Shown here: positions 33,962 to 41,837 of the stretch, one piece after another
Numbering within the stretch: the stretch's first letter is position 1
How the letters are laid out: each line of letters opens with the position of its first letter
Notes under the pieces: generated by a model
What the model saw: the letters and a program-made list of their open reading frames with translations, nothing else
What the model was told of the DNA's origin: nothing
Databases searched by the model: none
DNA from: JALYNX01 sp963724825
Lineage (GTDB): Bacteria > Actinomycetota > Acidimicrobiia > Spongiisociales > ZC4RG35
Assembly (NCBI GenBank): GCA_963724825.1
Contig: CAVRWT010000005.1
Span: forward strand, 1-64,000
Direction of reading: 5' to 3'
Length of the DNA stretch: 64,000 nt
Translations under genes and position numbers: made by a program

Positions 33962-36799
33962 TCAAGGGCCGAATGACTCATAGGCTTCCGGCGGCGGGCA
34001 GGCGCACACCAGATTGCGATCACCGCCGGGGCCGTCGATGCGCGCTACGGGCGGCCAATACTTGTCCCGACGCAGGCTCCGCAACGGATAGACGGCCGTG
34101 GCTCTCGAATAGGGATGGGCCCAGTCCTCAGTCGCCAGTGATTCGGCGGGATGAGGGGCGTTGACCAGCGGATTGTCATCCCGGGGCCACTCCCCGGCCT
34201 CGATGCGACCTGCTTCCTCGGCGATGGCGATCATCGCGTCGCAGAGGCGATCCAACTCGGCCAGGCTCTCGGACTCGGTTGGCTCGACCATCAGCGTGCC
34301 CGGAACCGGGAACGACAGTGTCGGTGCATGGAGCCCGTAGTCGGCCAGGCGCTTGGCAACGTCCTCGGCTGTCACTCCGGTCGCCTTGGTCAGGGGTCGC
34401 AGGTCGAGGATGCACTCATGTGCCACCCGACCCTGGGCGCCGGTGTAGAGAACAGGGAAGTATGGGTCGAGACGGCGGGCGACGTAGTTGGCAGCGAGGA
34501 TCGCAACCACCGAGGCCCGGGTGAGCCCATCGGCGCCCATCAGCCGGATGAAGGCGTATGGAATCGGGAGAATCCCTGCTGAGCCGAAGGGCGCCCCAGA
34601 GATCGGCCCGATGCCAGACGACGGCCCGGCATCCTCGTTGAGCGGGTGATTGGGGAGGAACGGCGCCAGATGGCTTTTCGCTCCGACCGGCCCGACGCCG
34701 GGGCCCCCGCCACCGTGGGGGATCGTGAACGTCTTGTGCAGGTTCAAGTGCCCGATGTCGGCCCCGAGGCCGCCGGGACGGGCCAGTCCGACCATCGCGT
34801 TCAGATTCGCCCCGTCCACATATACCTGGCCGCCGGCCTCGTGAACGACCCCGACAAGCTCGAGAATCCCTTCTTCGAAGACACCGTGGGTCGAGGGATA
34901 GGTCACCATCACTGCCGCAAGGTGATCGGCGGCGGCCTCCACCCGCGACCTGAGATCGCCAAGGTCGATGTTCCCTTGTTCGTCCGTTGCCACCACCACC
35001 ACCTTCATGCCAGCCATGACGGCCGAGGCAGCGTTGGTCCCGTGTGCCGATGCCGGGATGAGACAGACATCCCTGTGCCCCTCGCCCTTGCTCGAGTGAT
35101 AAGCGCGGATCGCCAGTAACCCGGCGAGCTCGCCCTGCGAGCCGGCGTTGGGCTGAAAGGAGACGGCGTCGTACCCGGTGATGGCACAGAGGTCGGACTC
35201 CAGCTCGCGGATCAACTCCCGGTAACCGTCGGCCTGGGGAGCGGGGGCGTAGGGATGGATCCCTGCGAACTCGGGCCAGGTGATCGGGATCATCTCCGTG
35301 GTGGCGTTGAGCTTCATGGTGCATGACCCGAGCGGGATCATGCTCCGATCGAGGGCCAGGTCACGGTCCGCCAGCCGGCGCAGATAGCGGAGCATCTCGT
35401 GCTCGGAGTGATGACTGTTGAACACCTGATGGGTCAGGAACTCGGACTGACGTCGCAACGAGTCCGGGATGCCGGCCTCGCCTTCCGATTCCAGATCCCC
35501 AAGACCCAGGGCACCGAGCACCCGCTCGAGCAGCTCGGGGGTCGTGGTCTCATCGAGAGCGATCCGAACCTGCCGGTCGTCGACCCTCCCCAGGTTCACA
35601 CCGGCGCGGAGGGCGGCATCGATTGCGGAGTCAGCGCCCTGATCGAGGCGAACCGTCAAGGTGTCGAACCAGGTCTCGTTGACTACCTCGGCGCCACCCG
35701 ATCGCAGAGATCGAGCAAGTCTCGAGGTGAGGCCGTGGACCTCGGAGGCGATGTCCCTGATGCCCGTCGGGCCGTGCCAGCAGGCGTAGAAACCGGCGAT
35801 CACGGCAAGTAGCACTTGAGCGGTGCACACGTTCGATGTCGCCCGCTCGCGGCGAATGTGCTGCTCCCTGGTCTGGAGTGCCAGCCGATAGCCGATGTTG
35901 CCGAACCGATCCGAGGAGACTCCGACCAGTCTCCCGGGAAGGACCCTGACCAATTCCTCCCTGGTGGCGATGAAGGCGGCATGAGGCCCGCCGTAGCCGA
36001 GTGGCACCCCGAATCGTTGAGCAGATCCCACCGCGATGTCGGCGCCCCACTCCCCGGGAGGCGTGAGCAGGGTCAGCGCAAGGAGATCGGTGGCCACCGC
36101 GACCAGGGCTCCGTCAGCGTGCAACTCACTAACCAACTGGCGGTGATCGGTGACGGCGCCCGAGGAGCCGGGATATTGGAGCAGCGCCCCAAACCCGACT
36201 CCGGGAACCACACCCTCCGAGAGCATTCGGACTTCGACCCCGATCGCCCGCGCCCTGGTCCTCACTACCTCGACCGTTGGGAGGTGGCAGTCGTCGTCGA
36301 TGTAGAACACGTCACGGTCGCGTTTGTCCAGCCGCCGGCACATGGCCATCGCCTCGGCGGCGGCGGTGGGCTCGTCGAGAAGCGAGGCGTTGGCGATCTC
36401 GAGCCCGGTGAGATCGCTGACCATGGTCTGGAAGTTGAGGAGGGCCTCGAGGCGACCCTGGGAGATCTCGGCCTGATACGGGGTGTAGGCGGTGTACCAC
36501 GAAGGGCTCTCGAGGACATTGCGCTGGATCACGGGCGGGGTGATCGTGTCGTGATACCCCAGCCCGATGAGCGACGGCAGCACCTGGTTCCTGGCAGCGA
36601 GATCGCGGAGCCGGGCGACCACCTCGGGCTCGGTCATCGCCGGCGGAAGCTCGAGGGCCCTGTCGAGAATTGGCTCCGGAACCGTCTGGGCTATGAGCTC
36701 ATCGAGGCTGCCGGCGCCAACCGCGGCCAGCATCTTCTCGATGTCGTCAGGATCGGGGCCGATGTGGCGGTCGGCGAAGCGCTCTCTGGGGTTGGGCAT
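33962..36799 (-). CDS. gcvP: Glycine dehydrogenase (aminomethyl-transferring), P-protein of the glycine cleavage system
   Basis: 945 residues, the fused single-chain form. It begins DRHIGPDPDDIEKML, has the two paired halves of the P-protein, and the pyridoxal-phosphate Lys in HLNLHKTFTIPHGGGGPG. It decarboxylates glycine and passes the aminomethyl group to lipoyl-H protein. GcvT and GcvH are not in the window. A glycine riboswitch lies just upstream, so it should be switched on by glycine. AGGAG is 5 bases before the ATG. Confidence 0.95.
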   Translation of the reverse strand: MPNPRERFADRHIGPDPDDIEKMLAAVGAGSLDELIAQTVPEPILDRALELPPAMTEPEVVARLRDLAARNQVLPSLIGLGYHDTITPPVIQRNVLESPSWYTAYTPYQAEISQGRLEALLNFQTMVSDLTGLEIANASLLDEPTAAAEAMAMCRRLDKRDRDVFYIDDDCHLPTVEVVRTRARAIGVEVRMLSEGVVPGVGFGALLQYPGSSGAVTDHRQLVSELHADGALVAVATDLLALTLLTPPGEWGADIAVGSAQRFGVPLGYGGPHAAFIATREELVRVLPGRLVGVSSDRFGNIGYRLALQTREQHIRRERATSNVCTAQVLLAVIAGFYACWHGPTGIRDIASEVHGLTSRLARSLRSGGAEVVNETWFDTLTVRLDQGADSAIDAALRAGVNLGRVDDRQVRIALDETTTPELLERVLGALGLGDLESEGEAGIPDSLRRQSEFLTHQVFNSHHSEHEMLRYLRRLADRDLALDRSMIPLGSCTMKLNATTEMIPITWPEFAGIHPYAPAPQADGYRELIRELESDLCAITGYDAVSFQPNAGSQGELAGLLAIRAYHSSKGEGHRDVCLIPASAHGTNAASAVMAGMKVVVVATDEQGNIDLGDLRSRVEAAADHLAAVMVTYPSTHGVFEEGILELVGVVHEAGGQVYVDGANLNAMVGLARPGGLGADIGHLNLHKTFTIPHGGGGPGVGPVGAKSHLAPFLPNHPLNEDAGPSSGIGPISGAPFGSAGILPIPYAFIRLMGADGLTRASVVAILAANYVARRLDPYFPVLYTGAQGRVAHECILDLRPLTKATGVTAEDVAKRLADYGLHAPTLSFPVPGTLMVEPTESESLAELDRLCDAMIAIAEEAGRIEAGEWPRDDNPLVNAPHPAESLATEDWAHPYSRATAVYPLRSLRRDKYWPPVARIDGPGGDRNLVCACPPPEAYESFGP

Positions 36800-36828
36800 C
36801 AGTCTCCTCTAAGGCTGTCAGCCCTCCC

Positions 36829-36850
36829 CCGCTGTCGTCATCTCCAGCGG
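36829..36850 (-). promoter_or_regulatory. Hairpin just downstream of the glycine aptamer
   Basis: CCGCTG and CAGCGG arms (minus strand) enclose a 10-base loop with GAGATGACGA. It lies between the aptamer and the gcvP ribosome-binding site. It could be the expression platform or the reduced 'ghost' aptamer known from single-aptamer glycine riboswitches. Confidence 0.5.
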
Positions 36851-36857
36851 CGCCTCG

Positions 36858-36940
36858 ATCGAATGGTCCACGTGCCTGAGAGTTTCCGGGGAGGAGTTGC
36901 CCCTTCGGCGCCCCGCCAATCCGGGGCTCTCCCATTCGAT
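36858..36940 (-). promoter_or_regulatory. Glycine riboswitch (single aptamer)
   Basis: On the minus strand a perfect 9-bp P1 stem (ATCGAATGG with CCATTCGAT) closes the element. Inside are the conserved GGGAGAG start, the core GCGCCGAAGGGGCAA and the ACTCTCAGGCA segment that mark the gcvT-type glycine aptamer. It ends about 60 bases before the gcvP start, so it probably controls gcvP. I find only one aptamer; most are tandem. Confidence 0.9.
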
Positions 36941-37034
36941 GTCGTTGGCGATTTTCATGATACGACGATCGGGTGCGGACCCTGGAAGCTGATGTCTCAT
37001 AGCCACGGGGCCACGTTTACTTTGCCCTCCGGCC

Positions 37035-37053
37035 CCGGCCGGTTTCCGGCCGG
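37035..37053. repeat. Perfect inverted repeat CCGGCCGG-TTT-CCGGCCGG
   Basis: An 8-bp perfect stem with a TTT loop in the gap between ychF and gcvP (both minus strand). No T-run follows on either strand, so it is not a textbook terminator, but the stem is strong. The remainder of the 36941-37121 gap shows nothing else I can name. Confidence 0.4.
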
Positions 37054-37121
37054 AGTCAACCCCAACAACCCCGGGGCCTAGTCGGTTGCACCACCAAGTC
37101 GCCGGCGATCACGGCCCCGGA

Positions 37122-37175
37122 GTCCCTCCTCAGGAGGGACCCGAAGGGGCTCCGGTTCCCCCACCGGAGCCCCTT
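37122..37175 (-). terminator. Two tandem strong hairpins downstream of ychF
   Basis: The first is a 19-base palindrome (9-bp stem GTCCCTCCT/AGGAGGGAC with a single-base centre) at 37122-37140. The second is a perfect 13-bp stem (AAGGGGCTCCGGT/ACCGGAGCCCCTT) with a six-base loop at 37144-37175. They start 24 bases after the ychF stop. There is no U-tract, so they may act as intrinsic terminators of the high-GC type or as a 3' end stabiliser. Confidence 0.55.
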
Positions 37176-37198
37176 CTCTAAACGTGGGCAGCTGGTCC

Positions 37199-38281
37199 TC
37201 AGACATTGAATCGGAACTCGACGACGTCGTCCGGGCGCATCACATACGACTTGCCCTCGGTGCGAACCATGCCCTTTGACCTGGCCTCGACCCACGAACC
37301 TGCCCGGACCAGCTGGTCGAAGTCGATCACCTCGGCCGCGATGAACCCGTGCTCGAAATCGGTGTGGATGACTCCGGCGGCTTCGGGGGCGGTCGCCCCG
37401 GTTCTGATTGTCCAGGCTCGCGCCTCTTTCTCCCCCGCCGTCAGATAACTCTGCAAGCCCAACGTCCGATAGGCGGACCTGATCACCGAGTTCAACCCCG
37501 GCTCTTCCTGTCCGACGGCTGCGAGCATCTCGACCCTGTCTTCTTCGTCGAGCTCGTTCAACTCGGCCTCGATCTGGGCGTCGAGGAAGAGTGCCTCGGC
37601 AGGGGCGACCGTTGCCACAAGCTCCGACCTCCTGTCGGCGTCGAGAAGAAGGCCCGGATCGCAGTTGAAGACATAGATGATCGGCTTGGCGGTGAGCAAG
37701 TGGAGGTCGGCAAACTCGTGCTGCCGTGACATCAGAGACCGGTCGCTGCTCACCATTTGCCCCGAGCCAACCTTCTCCTGGAGGGCACGAAGCAACTCGA
37801 CCTGAGGTCCCAGTGACCGATCCAGGTTTGCCTCTCGCTCCAGCCGAGGGAGGCGCTTCTCGATTGTCTGCAGATCGGCGAGGCCCAACTCGGTCTCGAT
37901 GGTCTCGATATCTGATGCTGGGGAATCGCCTTCTCCGACGCGGACCACACTCTCGGAATCGAAGACCCGGACCACGTGGCATATCGCGTTGACATCGCGG
38001 ATATTGGCCAGGAACTGGTTGCCCAGGCCCTCCCCCTCGCTGGCCCCTCGCACCAGCCCCGCGATGTCGACAAAAGTCACCGTTGCCGGGGTGACCTTCT
38101 TCGAGTCAAACAGGCTCGCCAGCTCCTGAAGGCGAGGGTCGGGAATCGGGACCACGCCCGTGTTGGGCTCAATGGTTGCGAACGGATAATTGGCGGCGAG
38201 GACCCGGGCGTCCGTGAGCGCGTTGAAGAGTGTCGACTTGCCGACGTTGGGGAGGCCCACGATGCCGATGGTCAGGCTCAT
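37199..38281 (-). CDS. ychF: Redox-regulated/ribosome-associated GTPase-family ATPase YchF
   Basis: 360 residues, the universal Obg-related YchF. G1 is GLPNVGKST, the switch region is VDIAGLVRGASEGEGLGNQFL, the coiled helical domain follows, and a C-terminal TGS domain ends in MRPDDVVEFRFNV. It hydrolyses ATP in preference to GTP and binds the ribosome. Tight CGG-rich gap to gpsA, which is divergent. Confidence 0.93.
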   Translation of the reverse strand: MSLTIGIVGLPNVGKSTLFNALTDARVLAANYPFATIEPNTGVVPIPDPRLQELASLFDSKKVTPATVTFVDIAGLVRGASEGEGLGNQFLANIRDVNAICHVVRVFDSESVVRVGEGDSPASDIETIETELGLADLQTIEKRLPRLEREANLDRSLGPQVELLRALQEKVGSGQMVSSDRSLMSRQHEFADLHLLTAKPIIYVFNCDPGLLLDADRRSELVATVAPAEALFLDAQIEAELNELDEEDRVEMLAAVGQEEPGLNSVIRSAYRTLGLQSYLTAGEKEARAWTIRTGATAPEAAGVIHTDFEHGFIAAEVIDFDQLVRAGSWVEARSKGMVRTEGKSYVMRPDDVVEFRFNV

Positions 38282-38332
38282 GCCGGGGCGCAGGTTAGGA
38301 AGGGCATGGCGGCGACTGGCTAGCGTGCCGAC

Positions 38333-39331
38333 ATGGACAGGATCGCGGTTATCGGCGCCGGCTCGTGGGGGACGACTGCGGCTGTTCTGGCCGCGCGATC
38401 GACGCCCACGGTGCTCTGGGCGCGACGCCCGGAGTTGGCCAGAGAGATCACTGAGACTGGTGAGAATCGTCAGTATCTCCCGGGTCTCCCCCTCCCCGAA
38501 GGACTAAGCACGACCTCAGATCTCGAGGCAGCCGTCGAGGCGGCGTCCGCCGTCGTCATGGCGGTCCCCTCGCACGGATTCAGGGAGATCTACACCCATA
38601 TCGCCACAGTCGTGGGTGATGAGATCCCGGTGCTCTCCCTCACCAAGGGCATAGAGCAGGAGACTCTGGCGACGATGACCCAGGTCGTCAGGGAAGCTTC
38701 ACCGAGAAAGCCGGTCTCGCTGGTCGGGGTGATGACCGGGCCCAATCTCGCCAGCGAGGTGGCCGCCGGCCAGCCGACCGCAAGTGTGATCGCGATGGCC
38801 GACCAGACGACGGCCCGCCGCCTCCAGGACGTCTTCATGGGGCCCACTTTCAGGGTCTACACCCATGACGATGTGGTGGGCTGTGAGCTGGGTGGTGCAC
38901 TGAAGAACGTCATGGCCATTGCAGCCGGCATGTCCGATGGTCTCGGATTCGGCGACAACACGAGGGCCTCGCTCATCACCCGTGCACTGGCCGAGCTCAC
39001 CCGGCTCGGCGTTGCCCTGGGTGGGCGTCCTGCCACCTTTGCCGGCCTGGCGGGAATGGGTGACTTGATCGCAACCTGCATCTCAACCGCCAGCCGCAAC
39101 CACCAGGTTGGTGCCGCCCTGGCCTCGGGGAAGACCCTCTCCGAAATCGTGACCGACATGCAAATGGTGGCCGAGGGCGTGAAGACGACCAGGGCCGTCC
39201 TCGATCTAGCCGCTCGACACGAGATCGAGATGCCCATCGCCAGCCACGTGGGCCAGGTTCTCTACGAGGGCCTGCAGCCGCGAGAAGCCGTGCTCCGCCT
39301 GATGACGCGCGAGGCGAAGCAGGAGGATTGA
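38333..39331 (+). CDS. gpsA: Glycerol-3-phosphate dehydrogenase (NAD(P)+)
   Basis: 332 residues. It reduces dihydroxyacetone phosphate to sn-glycerol 3-phosphate for lipid synthesis. The N-terminal nucleotide loop is VIGAGSWGTT; GPNLASEVAAG, GCELGGALKNVMAIAAG with the catalytic Lys, and a ANDNT-like GFGDNTRASLITRAL follow. Length is standard. The next gene starts two bases after its stop. Confidence 0.93.
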   Translation: MDRIAVIGAGSWGTTAAVLAARSTPTVLWARRPELAREITETGENRQYLPGLPLPEGLSTTSDLEAAVEAASAVVMAVPSHGFREIYTHIATVVGDEIPVLSLTKGIEQETLATMTQVVREASPRKPVSLVGVMTGPNLASEVAAGQPTASVIAMADQTTARRLQDVFMGPTFRVYTHDDVVGCELGGALKNVMAIAAGMSDGLGFGDNTRASLITRALAELTRLGVALGGRPATFAGLAGMGDLIATCISTASRNHQVGAALASGKTLSEIVTDMQMVAEGVKTTRAVLDLAARHEIEMPIASHVGQVLYEGLQPREAVLRLMTREAKQED

Positions 39332-39332
39332 C

Positions 39333-39971
39333 ATGTCATCCAAGAAGACCGTGATTCGGAGGCTTGCCGAGCTGGCCGTTCACGACATGAGCAACATCCA
39401 TGCGATCCTCGACGAAGGGTTCGTCTGTCACGTTGCCTACCTGAATGAGGGACGCCCGGTGGTCATCCCAACTCTCTACGCCCGGGATGGCGATCGAGTC
39501 CTCCTCCACGGATCCCATGCCTCGGGCTTGATGCTGGCGGTCAAGAAAGACTCCCCGCTGAGCATCGCCATCACGCTGGTAGACGGTCTGGTGGTGGCCC
39601 GCAGCGCATTCGAGTCCTCGGCCAACTACCGCAGCGTCGTGATTCATGGTCACGGCCGCCTGCTCGAGGGCGAAGAGCACGAGGCCGCTCTCGACGTGGT
39701 CGTCGAGGCGTTGATCCCGGGTCGTTTGGCCGACATCCGACGGCCCACCACCCAGGAGCTGCGGAAGACAGCGATCATCGCGGTCGGCCTCGACGAGGTG
39801 TCGGCCAAGGTGCATGTCGGGCCCCCCGATGATGTCGAATCGGACCTGGGCACCGGTGTTTGGGCTGGTGTGGTCCCTCTCCATTTGACGGCAGGTGCAG
39901 CCGAGCCCGCGCCGGACCTCGAACCGGGTGTCGAGATTCCGGACTATCTGAAGCCGTACCGGCGTTCCTAG
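39333..39971 (+). CDS. FMN-binding split-barrel protein (NimA-like, PPOX family)
   Basis: 212 residues. The core AILDEGFVCHVAYLNEGRPVV, with the tight-turn His/Tyr region and YARDGDRVLLHGS, matches nitroimidazole-resistance (NimA)/pyridoxamine-oxidase-like flavoproteins. A 40-residue Pro-rich C-terminal tail is present. Substrate unknown. It is the second such fold in the window (31.5 kb is the other). It shares a transcript with gpsA, probably by chance of packing. Confidence 0.78.
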   Translation: MSSKKTVIRRLAELAVHDMSNIHAILDEGFVCHVAYLNEGRPVVIPTLYARDGDRVLLHGSHASGLMLAVKKDSPLSIAITLVDGLVVARSAFESSANYRSVVIHGHGRLLEGEEHEAALDVVVEALIPGRLADIRRPTTQELRKTAIIAVGLDEVSAKVHVGPPDDVESDLGTGVWAGVVPLHLTAGAAEPAPDLEPGVEIPDYLKPYRRS

Positions 39972-40030
39972 AAGCCTGCAACCGCCGCGTCGGCGTTGGT
40001 GTTCATGACAGAGATGAGAAACGAGCACGT

Positions 40031-40963
40031 GTGGCCAACCAGATCCTGACCACCTCCCACGGGACGAACCGGGAGGCATTCAGCCCCAGGGACTGGGGAC
40101 TCTTCCTGAGTATTTCCGCGATATGGGGATCCTCATTCCTCTGGATGGCGATCGGGCTCGACGCGTTCCACCCCGGCCTGGTGACCTGGCTCAGGATTGG
40201 GTTCGGCTCCGCCTTCATGGCGGCGCTCCCTCAAGCCCGCCATGCACGGATTCCGAGGACCGAGCGCAAGCGAATCGCGGTCCTCGGGCTGATCTGGCTG
40301 GCCATCCCCTTCGTGATCTTCCCCATCGCCCAGCAGTGGATCGACTCGTCCGTTACCGGGATGTTGAACGGCGCCACCCCGATCTTCACTGCGTTGGTGG
40401 CCTCGATCCTGCTCTGGCAGCTCCCCGGGCGCCTTCAAATCATCGGCCTGGTGGTCGGGTTCGCCGGCATCCTCGCCATCGCCCTCCCCTCCGCCGGAGA
40501 GAGCACGAGTGCTGCGATCGGTGTCGTTCTAGTGGTGCTGGCCACGGTCTGTTACGCGTTCGCCACCAACATGGTGGCTCCCCTCCAGCAGAAGTACGGG
40601 TCACTGGCGGTTATGGCACGGGTGCAGTGGGTGGCGCTGGCACTGGTGACCCCATACGGGATCTACGGGCTCACCCAATCACATTTCGCTTGGCCCTCGC
40701 TGGCAGCGATGGCAGTGGTCGGCGTGATCGGCACCGGCTTCGCCCTGGTCCTGATGGGCTCTCTGGTCGGGAGCGTGGGACCGACCCGAGCTTCATTCGT
40801 CACCTATGTCTACCCGGTCGTGGCGCTGGTCCTTGGGGTGGTGTTCCGCGACGAAGTGGTCTCGCCGATCGCGATCGTCGGGATCGGCTTGGTCATCATC
40901 GGCGCGCTTCTCGCCTCGCGCAGCGAGATCTCGCTCAAGCCGCTGCCAGCCGAAGTGCTCTGA
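40031..40963 (+). CDS. EamA/DMT-family transporter
   Basis: 310 residues from the GTG at 40031, giving ten hydrophobic helices in two EamA repeats. FSPRDWGLFLSISAIWGSSF starts the first and SFVTYVYPVVALVLGVVF sits in the second, matching the family pattern. Likely an exporter of amino acids or related metabolites. It converges with nurA and overlaps it by 29 bases. Confidence 0.82.
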   Translation: MANQILTTSHGTNREAFSPRDWGLFLSISAIWGSSFLWMAIGLDAFHPGLVTWLRIGFGSAFMAALPQARHARIPRTERKRIAVLGLIWLAIPFVIFPIAQQWIDSSVTGMLNGATPIFTALVASILLWQLPGRLQIIGLVVGFAGILAIALPSAGESTSAAIGVVLVVLATVCYAFATNMVAPLQQKYGSLAVMARVQWVALALVTPYGIYGLTQSHFAWPSLAAMAVVGVIGTGFALVLMGSLVGSVGPTRASFVTYVYPVVALVLGVVFRDEVVSPIAIVGIGLVIIGALLASRSEISLKPLPAEVL

Positions 40964-41837
40964 TCACCAGATCGCGGTCGCCCAGTCGCCGGCGGAGCTC
41001 ACGCTCCAGGCCTCCGATCGGATAGAGATTCTGCGGCGCTCTTGGGTCCTTGTGCCGCGCCGATGCGTAACGGGGCAGCGAGGCGGACACCAGATGGGCG
41101 AGCCGCGCTGCGTCGGCGACTGTCATGTCGGCCTTCACCTCACAACGCACCAAACCCCCTGCCGGGCCGGCTCCGTTGGCGAGGCGCAGATACCAGGAGA
41201 ACCGGCTCCACGAGGTGGTGGTGAGAAAGAGCGGGGTTCGGTGCCCGACCGGGAGTGTCCCCAGCGTCGCCCGCAGGTCGTCTGGCAGATACTGGACGTG
41301 CTGCGTCTTGATGTAGCCGACGGCGCCTTCGAGGTGGCGTCGATGCGACAGCGGCCCATCCACGACCACCAGGGCGGCATCCGCATGATCCCCGGCAACT
41401 TCTCCCTCCAGGTCGCCCATCCTCTCCTGGATCCCCAGCCACAGCTCCTCAGGGGTGGAGCCTTTGGTGCTCATCACCTCGTAGCGGCCGACTTTGGTGT
41501 CGATCGAGTCGGCGGCGCCCGATGTGAAGATCCCTCTGCGCACACTGGAGGCAACCACCTTGGCCCCACCGTTGCACCGGACAGCGCCGGCGGCGAAGGT
41601 GGCGGCCAACCCGAAACCGGGGAACAGCGCCTCCCGCTCGATCCAGAGATTGGCGTCCACGCGCCGCACCCCGTCGACGAACAGGATGTCTTCGGCGGGA
41701 GCGCACTCCGGAAGCAGCGGCCGCCACTGGTCCGGTGGGATTTCCACCGAGGGATCGACCTTGTCGGTGGAGTCGGCGAGGTCGGCGTCTGACGGCGCCC
41801 CATAGTCCGGATCCCAGGCTTCAACGGTGAACTTCAT
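40935..41837 (-). CDS. nurA: NurA-family 5'-3' nuclease
   Basis: 300 residues. NurA nucleases resect DNA ends together with the HerA translocase. The catalytic Asp residues appear in ILFVDGVRRVD near residue 55 and in ALVVVDGPLSHRRH, with an RNase H-like fold in between. The gene overlaps the sbcC stop as ATGA and is last in the herA-sbcD-sbcC-nurA run, which strongly supports the call. Confidence 0.82.
   Translation of the reverse strand: MKFTVEAWDPDYGAPSDADLADSTDKVDPSVEIPPDQWRPLLPECAPAEDILFVDGVRRVDANLWIEREALFPGFGLAATFAAGAVRCNGGAKVVASSVRRGIFTSGAADSIDTKVGRYEVMSTKGSTPEELWLGIQERMGDLEGEVAGDHADAALVVVDGPLSHRRHLEGAVGYIKTQHVQYLPDDLRATLGTLPVGHRTPLFLTTTSWSRFSWYLRLANGAGPAGGLVRCEVKADMTVADAARLAHLVSASLPRYASARHKDPRAPQNLYPIGGLERELRRRLGDRDLVIRALRLAAA

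Noticed and set aside
36858..37000. A second glycine aptamer in tandem
   Set aside because: Only one copy of the core and one P1 stem were found; upstream sequence does not repeat the motif.
37054..37121. tRNA-like sequence containing ACCACC
   Set aside because: No cloverleaf arms or T-loop could be drawn.
39860..40030. Longer start for the EamA transporter
   Set aside because: It would overlap the previous gene and the added residues are Arg/Pro-rich with no homology.
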